A DNA stretch of 64,000 nt from Brachyhypopomus gauderio (Eukaryota > Chordata > Actinopteri > Gymnotiformes > Hypopomidae). Below the pieces are notes generated by a model that was given only the letters and a program-made list of their open reading frames with translations, searched no databases and had not been told where the DNA came from. Made by a program: the position numbers and the translations under genes. The first letter of the stretch is position 1. Every line of letters begins with the position of its first letter. Where the stretch lies: contig NW_027506895.1 in the NCBI RefSeq assembly GCF_052324685.1, forward strand, positions 862,596 through 926,595. Direction: 5' to 3'. Below, one piece after another: positions 12,655-39,250 of the stretch.

Positions 12655-15600
12655 ACACCTAGTCATACATCTACATCTTCTACACCTGGGTCATACATTT
12701 ACATCTTCTACACCTAGTCATACATGTACATCTTCTACACCTTCTACATCTAGTCATAGATCTACATCTTCTACACCTAGTCATACATCTACATCTTCTA
12801 CACCTAGTCATACATCTACATCTTCTACACCTAGTCATACATCTACACCTTCTACACCTAGTCATACATCTACATCTTCTACACCTAGTCATACATCTAC
12901 ACCTTCTACACCTAGTCTTACATCTACACCTTCTACACCTAGTCATACATCTACATCTTCTACACCTAGTCATACATCTACACCATCTACACCTAGTCAT
13001 ACATCTACACCTTCTACACCTAGTCATACATCTACATCTTCTACACCTAGTCATACATCTACACCTTCTACACCTTCTACACCTAGTCATAGATCTACAT
13101 CTTCTACACCTAGTCATACATCTACACCATCTACACCTAGTCATACATCTACACCATCTACACCTAGTCATACATCTACATCTTCTACACCTAGTCATAC
13201 ATCTACACCTTCTACACCTAGTCATAGATCTACATCTTCTACACCTAGTCATACATCTACACCTTCTACACCTTCTACACCTAGTCATAGATCTACATCT
13301 TCTACACCTAGTCATACATCTACACCTTCTACACCTAGTCATACATCTACACCTTCTACACCTAGTCATACATTTACACCTTCTACACCTAGTCATAGAT
13401 CTACATCTTCTACACCTAGTCATACATCTACACCTTCTACACCTAGTCATACATCTACATCTTCTACACCTAATCATACATCTACACCTTCTACACCTAG
13501 TCATACATCTACATTTTCTACACCTAATCATACATCTACATCTTCTACACCTAGTCATACATCTACATCTTCTACACCTAGTCATACATCTACACCTTCT
13601 ACACCTAGTCATACATCTACATCTTCTACACCTAGTCATACATCTACACCTTCTACACCTAGTCATGGATCTACACCTTCTACACCTAGTCATACATCTA
13701 CACCTTCTACACCTAGTCATACATCTACATCTTCTACACCTAGTCATACATCTACACCTTCTACACCTAGTCATACATCTACATCTTCTACACCTAGTCA
13801 TACATCTACACCTTCTACACCTAGTCATACATCTACATCTTCTACACCTAGTCATACATCTACACCATCTACACCTAGTCATACATCTACACCTTCTACA
13901 CCTAGTCATACATCTACATTTTCTACACCTAATCATACATCTACATCTTCTACACCTAGTCATACATCTACACCTTCTACACCTAGTCATACATCTACAT
14001 CTTCTACACCTAGTAATACATCTACACCTTCTACACCTAGTCATGGATCTACACCTTCTACACCTAGTCATACATCTACACCTTCTACACCTAGTCATAC
14101 ATCTACATCTTCTACACCTAGTCATACATCTACACCATCTACACCTAGTCATACATCTACACCTTCTACACCTAGTCATACATCTACATTTTCTACACCT
14201 AATCATACATCTACATCTTCTACACCTAGTCATACATCTACACCTTCTACACCTAGTCATACATCTACATCTTCTACACCTAGTAATACATCTACACCTT
14301 CTACACCTAGTCATGGATCTACACCTTCTACACCTAGTCATACATCTACACCTTCTACACCTAGTCATACATCTACATCTTCTACACCTAGTCATACATC
14401 TACACCATCTACACCTAATCATACATCTACATCTTCTACACCTAGTCATACATCTACATCTTCTACACCTAGTCATACATATACATCTTCTACACCTAAT
14501 CATACATCTACACCTTCTACACCTAGTCATACATCTACATCTTCTACACCTAGTCATACATCTATACCATCTACACCTAATCATACATCTACATCTTCTA
14601 CACCTAATCATACATCTACATCTTCTACACCTAGTCATACATCTACATCTTCTACACCTAGTCATACATCTACACCTTCTACACCTAGTCATACATCTAC
14701 ACCATCTACACCTAATCATACATCTACATCTTCTACACCTAGTCATACATCTACACCTTCTACACCTAGTCATACATCTACACCATCTACACCTAGTCAT
14801 ACATCTACATCTTCTACACCTAGTCATACATCTACACCTTCTACACCTAGTCATACATCTAAACTGTCTACAACTAGTCATGCATCTAAACCATCTTAAC
14901 CTAGTCATACATTTAAACCGTCTAAACCTAGTCATATGTCTAAACCATCTAAACCTAGTCATACATCTACACCATCTACACCTAGTCATACATCTACACC
15001 TTCTACACCTAGTCATACATCTACATTTTCTACACCTAATCATACATCTACATCTTCTACACCTAGTCATACATCTACACCTTCTACACCTAGTCATACA
15101 TCTACATCTTCTACACCTAGTAATACATCTACACCTTCTACACCTAGTCATACATCTACACCTTCTACACCTAGTCATACATCTACATCTTCTACACCTA
15201 GTCATACATCTACACCATCTACACCTAATCATACATCTACATCTTCTACACCTAGTCATACATCTACATCTTCTACACCTAGTCATACATATACATCTTC
15301 TACACCTAATCATACATCTACACCTTCTACACCTAGTCATACATCTACATCTTCTACACCTAGTCATACATCTATACCATCTACACCTAATCATACATCT
15401 ACATCTTCTACACCTAATCATACATCTACATCTTCTACACCTAGTCATACATCTACATCTTCTACACCTAGTCATACATCTACACCATCTACACCTAATC
15501 ATACATCTACATCTACATCTGTAAACTGTCTACAACTAGTCATGCATCTAAACCATCTTAACCTAGTCATACATTTAAACCGTCTAAACCTAGTCATATG

Positions 15601-15737
15601 TCTAAACCATCTAAACCTAGTCATATGTCTAAACCATCTAAACCTAGTCATATGTCTACACCGTCTAAACCTAGTCATATGTCTAAACCGTCTAAACCTA
15701 GTCATATGTCTAAACCATCTAAACCTATTCATACGTC
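12655..15737. repeat. 27-bp minisatellite, about 114 units
   Basis: The basic unit is 27 bp and reads CATACATCTACA(T/C)CTTCTA followed by CACCTAGT. Because 27 is divisible by three and most units lack stops, frames stay open for up to 940 codons on the minus strand (nine-residue period, MTRCRRCRC) and 619 on the plus strand. These are by-products of the repeat, not genes. Higher-order structure is visible. A distinctive variant block (AAACTGTCTACAACTAGTCA, then AACCATCTTAACC) occurs near 14861 and again near 15523, 662 bp apart. A CATGGATC variant recurs at 13663, 14041 and 14311, spaced by multiples of 27. The right end (15525-15737) is a diverged sub-array of AAACC-type units. Confidence 0.98.
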
Positions 15738-16810
15738 TTTGAGCCACACATACTGTACCTGTACCATCAAAGTGTCATATTATTCAGGGTGTGTGGAGGG
15801 TGTTAAATCCTCTGTAATGTTTTGTGGAAGCATTGAAATGACTGTGTGCTATTTAGTTCATCCTCATGAACTCATTAGTTACTCCCAGTAGATCTATGCA
15901 ACAAACTATTAAAAGAGAGAGAGAAATACAGCATAACAGGAATGGAGCTCTGTCCATACTCCTGAAAATTATTCTTATTAGAATAATCTCCATCATTTTA
16001 TAAATTGGGATGCAACTAATGTTTGTGGAAATTGTATAATCAGTTTTTGATTGTCGTTTTGTTCATTAAAAGTCTAGAATTGTCGATATAAAGAATATTC
16101 ATAATTTTGAACATATTTCAGAAGTTACTCTTGATGCAATAGTTGTGCAATAGTTCATTCTCAGGAGAGCCACCCGGTATGAGTACGGTCTATGCCTGTC
16201 TGTAATAAATACAGCAACTATTTCTTCACGCATGATATATTTTGCTAAATTATTTTTCACTGACACAGAGGCAGTGAGGGAGAGAGAGAATGAAGAGAGA
16301 GATGCAGTGAGTGTGAGTGTGTGAGAGAATGAGTGTGAGAGAGTGTGAGAGTGAATGAGAGAGTGAGTGTGTGTGTGTCAGAGTGAGTGTGTGAGAGTGA
16401 GTGTTTGTGAGAGTATGTGTGTGAGTGTGTGAGTGAATGAGAGAGTGAGTGTGAGAGTGTGAGAGAGTGAGTGTGTGAGAGTGAGAGTGTATGAGAGAGT
16501 GTGTGTGAGAGTAAGAGGGACATGAGGGAGATTTTATAGTTTAAAGAATGTACAGCTACCGCTCCAACGTTTTAGCACACAGGTTCCCAGAAGCTCAACA
16601 CATGCTTCAGCAGGTAAAATCTCCTGTAATCAATGCACAGTTCCAACATAGAACTGATATATTGTGGGAGTTTTGTATCAGAACGCCTGACGCAGGCTTG
16701 TAGATGTGACTTGGCTTTGATGTGGCAACAGTCACTTGGCGACGAGTGAAATTGCCTGGCAAGACTGGATGAAATGTCACCAATCGAAGTTCATCTGGAG
16801 GGGTGGGAGA

Positions 16811-16887
<77 letters not shown>

Positions 16888-17139
16888 GCGTGTGTGGATG
16901 AAAGGCCTGTGAATGTTCCAGTGGCGAGCTGAAACGTTGATATTCCACAACTGTTGTTCCTCCAGCTCTGTGCACTGATAAGCAGTTTTGTTTACAGCGA
17001 GGAAGCGTCCAACTATTAAACAAACAAGCACAATGCAGTGCACAGAGCTATTTACATAAGTCAATCAGGACTGACTGAACTCGTGTGAACCGCCGGGCAC
17101 CATCCAGCCTCGGCTCTGACAGCAGGTGGGCTAGGTGCT
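15738..17139. other. intergenic with GT-rich microsatellites
   Basis: AT-rich sequence, then a GTGTGAGAG-type degenerate repeat at about 16305-16515 and a long (TG)n at about 16814-16892. Open frames here derive from the repeats. No gene is recognised. Confidence 0.6.
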
Positions 17140-17295
17140 CTCCATCCCTGGAGGGCCCACAATCCTGCTTATTTAAATATTTTCCCTAACTTAATTAGAC
17201 CTGTTTAAACTAATCAGCAGACAATCAGGCTCTTTATGAGGTAAATCAAGTGCTTTAAAAAAGGGGAAACATCCCATGGTGAGGGGCCAGGCCTT
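17140..17295. mobile_element. possible degenerate MITE fragment
   Basis: The segment has CCCTGGAGGGCC near one end and GGGGCCAGGCC near the other, with AATTAGACCTG and AATCAAGTGCTTTA-like motifs between. This arrangement recalls abundant short non-autonomous DNA elements of fish. Ends and target-site duplication are not clear, so the call is tentative. Confidence 0.3.
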
Positions 17296-17392
17296 CAGAG
17301 TGCAATGGAGACACTGAGGTACAAAAGTTGCTCTGTGACTGATCTCAGACCAGTCTGGGTGCGCTTACGTGCACTGTATATGTATCACATGC

Positions 17393-18040
17393 ACTCAACG
17401 ACCACTTTATTATCTCCATCTTGCTAGTACCAGGTTGGACTGCCTCTTGTCTTCAGGACCCCCGTAAATCTTTGGGCCACAGATTCAACGAGGTGCTGGA
17501 GACTCGGTTCCTCTGAGATTTTGGTACATATCGTCATGACAGCACCACACACTCGCTGCAGATATCGGCCGCTTGGTGTGAATCTCCCGTTCGATCGCGT
17601 CCTCGAGGATTACGACCTGGCGACGGCGGACGCCATAGTGAACGATTTTACATGCTGCAACATTTACGCGTTCCCGAACTTCTGATACGGGACTGCGCTG
17701 TTATGATTGAGCTGTTGTATGATTCGTGTTGGTTATGCTAAATTCTGACCCAACCATCTGAATGTTGCAACAGAAACTGAGTCTCATCAAATGAGGCAAT
17801 CTTCTTTTGTCCAAGTTTGGTGAGCCCATGTGCACTGTAACCTCAGTTGTCTGATCTTAGCAGATACCTGGTGTGGTGTTCCACTGCTATAGCCCATCTG
17901 CTTCAAGGTTTGATGTGCTGTGTGTTCAGAGATGTTCTTCTGCAGATGTTCTTCTGCAGATTTTGGAACGAGTGGTTCGTTGATGTACTGTTGCCTTTCT
18001 GTCACCTAAAAGCAGCCAGGCTATTCTCCTCTGGCATTAA
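17393..18040 (-). pseudogene. dead Tc1/mariner transposase relic
   Basis: Read on the minus strand, this is a decayed Tc1-like transposase. The piece at 18005-17787 contains the recognisable N-terminal region (LKQMGYSSGTPHQVSAK, LRLQCTWAHQTWTKED), close to the helix-turn-helix to catalytic-core junction of the family. The segment down to 17393 matches the element's C-terminal coding end and outer sequence (for example TGCTAGTACCAGGTTGGA on the plus strand). The middle, including much of the catalytic core, is deleted, and stops and frameshifts abound. It is nonfunctional; inverted repeats were not found. Confidence 0.8.
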
Positions 18041-18840
18041 CTAGAATAATTTATAATACTAATCTGGAATAATTTCTCTGCCTTGATGCTCTGACTGCTT
18101 GACCCAAAACCAACCACTGACTGGTTCTTTCCTGTATCTCAGGGAATTTTGGGTAACGAGCCTCTTGTGAGACGGTGTTATTTTCACTGATGCCACCATG
18201 AGGGACGGGGCCAGTGCATGTGCACTCGTGACAACAGGACCGCAGGTGGGCCATTTGGGACTGGGCCAATGTGGTCATACATACTGGTGTAATTAGTTCC
18301 TTATTAGAGATCAGTGTTTAGGCCCAGATGCTGCAGGTCTGAGAGGCTGTCAGCCATCCCCAAAACACCACTATAAATCATTCACATTGTTTACTTCATG
18401 ATTAATGCAATCGTCTGTTGTTATAATTCAGAGCTCCAAGAGTAGGACTTAAATAAAAAACATACTTTTAAAATTATTATTTTTTAATTCTGAGTTTAAA
18501 AAAAGGTCAACACTTTTGTTCCTTTTGACAGTATATTCCATCCTTCACAACATTTCAGAGTGCAATAACTACATACATTTTCTTATAACTAGCAATAAAA
18601 ATCCAGTATTTTCCCAAAGTGCCAACGGCCCCTGCTTTGAAGTGCTGACAAAACGTTTCGATTGCACGAGGGAACTCTCGGTAAGGTCTCTAGAAGACAA
18701 ATTCCTTTGATGTAGAGCCTTTTCTCTCTGTGAGATTTGGATGAGTACTGAAACCAAGAACCCAAAGCTCTTGGCAAGGTTTTCTGTCCTGTCCCGTCCT
18801 TTCTCCCTCTGCCTGCCAACTTGGCTTTGTTGTGACTTAG
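18041..18840. other. intergenic, no gene recognised
   Basis: Unique DNA between the Tc1 relic and the 26-bp minisatellite. Short open frames only; nothing recognised. Confidence 0.5.
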
Positions 18841-19207
18841 GGTTGGTGGCTACAGAATACCCTGTGGGTTGGTGTCTACAGAATACCCCGTGGGTTGGTG
18901 TCTACAGAATACCCCGTGGGTTGGTGTCTACAGAATACCCCGTGGGTTGGTGTCTACAGAATACCCTGTGGGTTGGTGTCTACAGAATACCCCGTGGGTT
19001 GGTGTCTACAGAATGCCCAGTGAGTTGGTGTCTACAGAATACCCTGTGGGTTGGTGTCTACAGAATACCCTGTGGGTTGGTGTCTACAGAATGCCCTGTG
19101 GGTTGGTGGCTACAGAATGCCCCGTGGGTTGGTGGCTACAGAATACCCCGTGGGTTGGTGGCTACAGAATGCTCCGTGGGTTGGTGTCTACAGAATACCC
19201 CGGGGGT
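18841..19207. repeat. 26-bp minisatellite, about 14 units
   Basis: The unit is GGTTGGTGTCTACAGAATAC followed by CCCGTG, with T/C, A/G and GTC/GGC variants. Since 26 is not a multiple of three, all three plus-strand frames cycle through the same peptide. The open frames (18741-19545) are artefacts. Confidence 0.95.
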
Positions 19208-22200
19208 TGCAGACTTCGGACAGGTGCTTTGAGGGCGGTCAGATGAGATGTACTTCAGAAGGGCACTTTCAAGCCTTCAATTTACTGGCTCTGGGAAACA
19301 CAGAGGTAAAGCTCGTGATCCTGAATGCACCAAGGCAATTTCACTCAGATGTGACAAATAAATGCTACCCTGGGAAGAAATCACACAGCTCCTGGAGAGC
19401 CAGACATCAGAACTTTGGCGCCATTCGAATACCGATCAGTGTGTGCGCTGCCCACTGGACCCAAGACCTTGGTGACACCAGCAGAACCCGCTCAACTCTG
19501 TGCCTCGGCATTAGACAAAAACACGTTCAAGTCAGATACTTCTGACGCCGTCTTTGATGAATTGAGCAGGACGTACCATGAGATTAAGCTTATTTCGGAG
19601 TCTGTGTTCCTGTAGTGACCGACTTGTTGACTGTCACTGCAGATGAGATGTTGCTGCTCTTCTCATAGCAGCAGGGAGAGCCTCATTCCCATTAGACGTC
19701 TCATTAAGTAGCGAAACGCGAGGTTGCACTTTCGCGCGCCTTATCAGGTACGAGTCACTAATTAGATTTCTCTGCCAAACACAACTGCACATTATTGTGC
19801 CCGACCTAAATTTTCTCCATTTGACGAGGCCTTTAGCGGAAGTAAAGTTGGCACTGTACAAAGGAATTTGTGGGGCGAGGTGAAGGAGTCATTCACGGTT
19901 GCTACTCATGAGACGCTTCTCACGCTAGGAAAGTGTGTCCTCTTAAGCTCTAGTGTCTGTACGCTGTCATTACCTCGCATTAACCACAAGTATAGGTATC
20001 TGAACATCTTCACATTCGCTGCACAAGACACCATGTAGAAAAGATAGAATTGTAAATCAGTTTGCCTTTAACATAAGAAACAGAATCTAATTATATGTGC
20101 TCAAAAGGATATATGCACTTTATATGTACAGCATTCTGCAGTTTCTGAAGTGCAGCGATCCTGTCTTCTGGAAAGAATTGCGGTACAGAAAGTCTCAGTA
20201 GACTCCGTGCAGTATTCTTCCCAGTAAGCACGCGCACCGGCGCCGTCCGCGTGCCTTATCGTCATTCAACTCACCGCCTCATATTTGCTTTGCATTGTAA
20301 TTATTTTTTCATGGCAGCGGCCCTGTGTTGGCTGATGGCATGTAATTCAAACGTGATTAATTGCTGCCGTCTTGCCAGACGGGCCGGTGCGTGAGGTTTC
20401 TGTGTCAAAAAAGGTAAAAAAAAAAAAAAAACACCACTTGTAAGGTTAGGCTGTCTGCTTTTGATACTCGCGCGAAATCGGAGCGTCGCAATTTAGCGAC
20501 GTTGCCAAATCGTCTGTTTTTGGCCTCTGCACTGCGTTAACTATACATAGTCTGTGATATCTAATCATAATCCATTTCCAGAAGAGTCAACCGTCTGTAA
20601 ATCGTATTTATTCCAAGATAAATATTATGTTCTCCGCCACTAATTAGTTGTGTCAAATCCCCCTCTGTGTTTGAAGGGCGGCGCGCGCCTAAAGCCTGGT
20701 TGAGTCGAGTCCCATTTTGCAGGGTCGCGCGGATGAAGCGATGTTGCACGCGGGCGATCTGTCTTGCTTTCTGCACACGCAAAAGCGTCTCCTTTCCGCT
20801 CCTTTTGTTGCCTGTGGGCGCCGAGCTATAAAAACGCGATCTCTCCACACTTTCATGGCTTGCTTATTTTCCTTGAAACGCACAAACAATGCAGAGAATA
20901 AAGCCGGTTGATGGCCAGCGGCAGCAACCGGTAACACAACGTTACCAGCAACTATGAATAATTCGTATCTTGTGCTGTTGTGTGTGTGAAGGAGGCGAGA
21001 GGAAGGCTTGCATTAAATTTTAATTACTTTCTTCCATTCCAACAAATATCAGTATATCTGTAGGTCTATGTATCGCCATTAAAGGAAGCAGGCAAAGAAC
21101 TCACAGGCATGTTGTCAAGTTGTAATGCAATGTAATTTAAAACGATTTTAAAAATCACCCACTCCCTTTCACTCACACACACACACACACCTACACATGC
21201 AAAACACGTTTCAACATGTTACATCATAGACGGCAAGACAGTGGACATGTTTTTTAAACTCTGAGCAGTCCCTAAAATAAAAGACAATCGTTTGCCATTT
21301 CGTTTTCATACCATGATCAAATTCAGAGTACACAGACGGAAATAACTGTACTTCTGGCTCGGGTGCATTGGGAAACATTCGCACAAAAGCCGTTCGCAAC
21401 ATCTGTCATCCTGCAGCATCGCAGCTGCGGCACGGACGCGGTTCCGCTTTTCTACACCTCATCCTCGCCGTCGTCTTATTAGTGCCGAGATTGCAGCAAG
21501 GGTGATTAAAATTCACCGGCTTCCCGCCGGTCTCCCTCACTCACTCGCTCCCTTTAAACACCAGCCCTTTAATAAGGACGTCACTCCTCTCTTGATATTC
21601 CTGCTGCTTCTGAAATACGGAGGCTTCTGCTCGTGAGACAGCAGCGTTTGGGAGAATAAAGTGAGACTCCCGTGTGCCAAACTCGCACAAAGAATGCACA
21701 AGTTCTCAGCTGGAGGGCAGGACATTCGGGCTGCTTAAATTAAACAGACAGAAGAGACGGTGATGCGCACTGAAAGTGAGATACGGGGGGGGGGGGGGGG
21801 GGGGGGCACTGAAGCTGGTGCCGTACGGATCCAACTGACAGTGCTTTGCAGCTTCCGTACAAATAAATCTGGATTCTCTGGCGCGCGAGGACTCCATCTC
21901 TCTTGTCTGTTCATTTCAGAAGGCTCCGATTAGATCCGTGTCGCCTGCTCGCGCTCTCTCTCTCTTTTTCTCTCTCTCTGGTTCTGGTACGAAGAGACAC
22001 TTGTTTGGCATTTGAAGTGCTGAGACCTTAAAGCCACAAGGATACGGTCTACCTCACACTATCTTATTCACGGGGTACCAAATCTGCATGTGGTCTAAGG
22101 AACACACACGCTGCGACATGCCTTTTCACTACCGACAAATCAAGTGCAATACCTAAATTAATTTGGTAATTAGCAACAAACTGAAGCTGTAGCAGAGCGT

Positions 22201-23861
22201 CAGATCTCAGCCCAAGGGTCATGATAGGGACCAAGGGACGTAATCACCAGATTGTTATGTTTGTTATTAAGCATGCTGTTTGTAAACAAAGCATTTCTTT
22301 ACACGTTTTTAACCGGACCTGACACGACTTTCAAATGTAACGACTTTTGGATCCCTCCACATCACGCCACCTCTAACGAACTGTGCACTCACACAATTAA
22401 TATCCACGCGCCCATAAATATTACACCAGTCAAGTCTCTGCCACGTGCGGGACGATGTCGACTGTCTCGCGCCTTCCCGTTCTGCTCAGCACCAGTAACC
22501 CAAAGACAGTCAGCATGCCAGCAGTAATCACGTTTTCCTCGAGCCCGACTTGACTCATTTAACGCGAGCTAAAGGTTTTCCATTTAAAAACAACGCTGTG
22601 CGGACAATCTGATTTTCCCATTAGCCACGCGAACTGATTTACGCTGATTTACGTAAAGAAGCAGCATCCATCAGTCTATTGATCGCGAGAACAGGGGCCT
22701 GCGCACGCGCGCTCCATCTGCTGCAACTCCCGCCTTTGTTCAAAGTGAAGCACGCGGACGAAACGCGCGTGACACATAACCGTTACTTTTAACCTGCTGC
22801 TTCCCGCACACAAGCAATGGTCAAAACACATCCTTCATAATAGTATTCACTATAACATACCACAATTATGTATTTACAATCCGAATCTATTGTAGTGAAT
22901 CCACATTTACTGTAAAAAGTAAAGTGGTTACTGTGTAGAGTTAATTTTCATTCCTTTCATAGGTTATTTTTGTACTTTCTCCTTCAATAAACAACACAAA
23001 AGCCCTGTATATCTGAATGGAAAAGCCATCGTTAAATGAGAATTGTATATGAAACGTGGGGTGCTATTCCACATTCTTGCTCTAAGTTCCTACAATCTGT
23101 TCAGAAATTCTGATGCTCTCTGAGGGCAAAGAGGTTTTGAAATATTAACAATATATCTGACTACGAGACTGCAATTGGAATTGAGGTTTTATGGGCAGTT
23201 ACAGGACTTAGCAGGTTCCAGTCAGGAAAAGAGACCATGATTGGCCCGTGGTCCACCCACTGAAAATGTTCTGTGCATAAACCATTTCTCTTTTTAAACG
23301 AGCTTTGTTCTTAGTATTGATCAATGAATTTGGCATTTATATTTGGGTTAGGTGGTTTAAGCAGGCTCAGTACTGGAGGAAAGATAAAAATTCATATTGA
23401 ATTTACAAAAATGCTGCATACACTTTCTAAAATGTAGCAGGATTTAGGGTAGGTATAGATTTTTTGAATTTGGCAAGAATATTGGGCTCTAACTTAATGT
23501 TTATCTTAAATCAGTGCAATTTCCTATAACATCAAGAGATGCTTGTGGGGTTGTTCAAGTATGGCTGATAATGATAAAAAAAAAGTGTAAGCTCACCTAA
23601 GCATAAGCCAACACACACAAACACACACGCACAAACATACAAACACAAATACATATTTAAAGAAACTGGTGTGAATATACAATTATATATAAACAAGTAC
23701 CTGAACAATTATGAATGTATAAATGTTAATAAATATTTTTTGATGCATGTGCTCAGGAGGTTCGTTAAATATGTATTTGTGAGGCAACTTGTTTCTAGTA
23801 CAGACATACAAAACATGTAAACACACACACTCAGCAGCGTGACACTGCAGACCGCATTTGG
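19208..23861. other. gene desert with possible conserved noncoding blocks
   Basis: About 4.6 kb without a recognisable exon. Balanced composition and homeobox-type AATTA/TAATTA motifs in 19620-19860, 20217-20400 and 22225-22790 look more constrained than the surrounding repeats, but this is only an impression. Low-complexity items are a short (CA)n near 21175, a run of about 22 G at 21785-21806 and CT-rich sequence near 21950-21980. Confidence 0.4.
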
Positions 23862-33923
<10,062 letters not shown>

Positions 33924-34317
33924 CTCACACACAGAGCTCGGTCACACTGGGACACAGAGAAGGGGGGGGGGGGGGGGGCAGAAAGATATAACCTCAGATT
34001 TATATATTGATTTGGTTTAAACTGTTTTGACAATGAAGCTCATGCACAAAGTGCAACATATCAAAGGTGTTTTGTGTGCTGTTGTTGTAAATAGTGTATA
34101 TAAAAACACATAAGGGACTTAATCATGACATTACATTAGAACCCTGCCATTCAGACTGGTGTATGTCACCTGACTTAACAGAAGTCAGATGACCATTTTC
34201 ACATATTTCTACAACAGGTTATGAATGTGTGGCATGTGAACACCGGCGTGCATGTGCCTGAGTGTGTGACATAAGTATGTCTAATCTCATTCTGAGTGTA
34301 TCAGCTGGTATGTGTAC

Positions 34318-34377
<60 letters not shown>

Positions 34378-35500
34378 AAACAAAACGAAGCACCAAGCTG
34401 TCAAACAGACCCCAATTGGAAGTTGTACATGCAGGGCTGGACTGTAAAAAAGCGCGTGCACGTAGCTAAGCGGAAGCGCGCGACCAGCTGGTTAAATGAG
34501 GAAGATAACGGCTAACTAGCTAGTTAGCTAAATAACGAAAGACGATGGATAGCTGGTTACCTGTCGGAGTCTCCTTACCTAAATAAGACGTGTTGTTCTT
34601 TTATTCCCCTCTGTCAGGTCCTCACAACGTCACTCAGACCATTGCAAGTGAAGAAAACTGTATAAACTCAATAAATCACACAAACGGGCTCATCTTCAAG
34701 ATTTCGCTTCCTTTCGTCCTTCTCGAAGCGGCTGTCAAAATAATGAGGCGTTCCGCGTCTCCTTCAAAGGCCATGATTTGTTAATGCAGTAGTGACGTTC
34801 TGTTGCGGTGTTATTTCATTGGACAACACTCTTGTCAATCACATGTTTTGTCACGGCTACCACACCCCACCTCTTCCCAGCATCAGGACCCTTATATCTT
34901 ATCTTTGATGGCTCATGATCTAAAGCCTCAGTTGAAATCAACCAATTAAAAAACAAGGTTAGCGACTGGAAATATTAAACCTATATTTATTTTTTTCCAT
35001 TATTTTTTTCCCCATTAAACCGTAATGTTTTTGTATAGATTTCATGTTTTTTCTTTCATTTAAAATATACGTGTGTTAAGCACTTAAAAAAGCAAAAAAA
35101 AAAAAACTGCAAAAAGAGGTATCGCTATGATAGTTTTACATTAAGGTAGTTTTACAATAAGGCTTAAAGAAATTTAATATTATTTTTGAATTAACAAAAA
35201 ATCAAACAGAGTCAAATGCATGAATAGGGTGTATTTTACTGACGATTACTTTTTACCGAGCACCATAAACTATTATTATTATTATTTTGTATTTTTTTTT
35301 TTGTAACAAATACAATTTTTTAATCACCATTCAATTTAAAGTTTCGCACGATAGTCACCGAAACTGAACACGACCACTTTTTTGTACACTAGTTTTGTAC
35401 ACTCAAAAAAAAATTATTGTTTTTTATTTTATTTTTTTATGAACGTGGCCTAATCTAGTTAATCTAGTGTTAAAAAGAGCAGATGGAGTTAAAGTAGATG
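33924..35500. other. region between DRP1-like and rab7 genes
   Basis: The two genes diverge from here. It holds a run of G (33962-33978), a (GA)n of about 28 units (34320-34372) and AT-rich sequence (34970-35440). Sequence at 34440-34760 just upstream of the DRP1-like gene is more balanced and may hold its 5' UTR and promoter. No coding exon was recognised. Confidence 0.5.
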
Positions 35501-36403
35501 TTTTTGAAGTCCTCCATCTTAGGGTGATTAAGACCTCCGAGGCTCTTCCCGTGGTGAGCGGCGCGTCAGGCCCTTGTGACCGCGGCCATGTTCGGCTAGA
35601 AAGGTGCACGGTCCCCCCCAGCAGATGTTCCTCTCCGAGACGGATAGCGTTGGACACACACACTCGGAGGACATTTATTCGGAGAACCGCACACGAAAGG
35701 AAACCCCAACCGTCAGCTAACGTCGTCTTTGCGTCTTGAAAGTGAAGAGGCGGAAGGTAAAGCTGCGTGTTTTTCACCCCGGTGTGTTTTCCTCGGGAAA
35801 AACGAAAATGACGGGGTGGCTCCCGGGCGGCTGCTGCGTCGAGTGTGTGTGTGTTTTAAACCCATTTAAAGTCCCTCAGGCTTCACCGAACCGAGCTTTG
35901 CCTCGTCTCCGTCGTGGCGAGAGAAGACGGCGTTGGTTATTCGGCCGAACCGTCCCGGTTTTAATGTCGAAATGGCGAAATTGGCCCGAGCTGAGCCGCC
36001 TTATCTGCCCTTGCCAAACAACTTGTGAACCAAAACAGTGTCGAGTTGCTCGGATATAACTCCACGTTTCGTGTTTTAGTGTTAGAGACAAAAATAACAA
36101 TAAACCACCAACTATTTTAAAAGCATTCGTGTTTTTTAAACGCGGGGAGGTCACCGTTTTCGGGACCGCTGCGTGTGTCACTGTTTCCCCGGTATTGAAC
36201 GCGGCGTTTACGGCCGTGCCGGTGGTATACGTGTTTATTGACCTGTGGTGTGTGTTTCACAACGTTCAGGCTGTTTGAAATGGTTGACATTCGTGACGAA
36301 AGGACCCCACTTGTGTTAAAAGTTGGTGTGTGAAACAGACGAGGTCCGTAACGTGGTGTCATAACGTGTGGTTACGTGTCTCTCCAGCTCTGCTCTGGAC
36401 GTC
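35500..36403 (+). promoter_or_regulatory. rab7a: CpG-rich promoter and 5' UTR of rab7
   Basis: CpG dinucleotides are frequent from about 35530 to 36380, in contrast to the AT-rich DNA on the left, so this is a likely CpG-island promoter. A noncoding first exon plausibly ends at 35756 (GCGGAAG followed by GTAAAG). The second exon starts at 36388 after TCTCTCCAG and reaches the ATG at 36404. The transcription start is not defined. Confidence 0.65.

Positions 36404-39250
<2,847 letters not shown>

Noticed and set aside
12680-15502. 940-codon open frame on the minus strand (Cys/Arg-rich repeat protein)
   Set aside because: It coincides exactly with the 27-bp tandem array, other frames on both strands are open too, and there is no unique coding sequence or splice context.
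13665-15524. 619-codon open frame on the plus strand (His/Leu-rich)
   Set aside because: Same array; openness follows from the unit lacking stop codons.
18741-19545. Frames encoding repeated GWCLQNTPWVGVYRI
   Set aside because: They are the 26-bp minisatellite read in rotating frames; there is no gene context.
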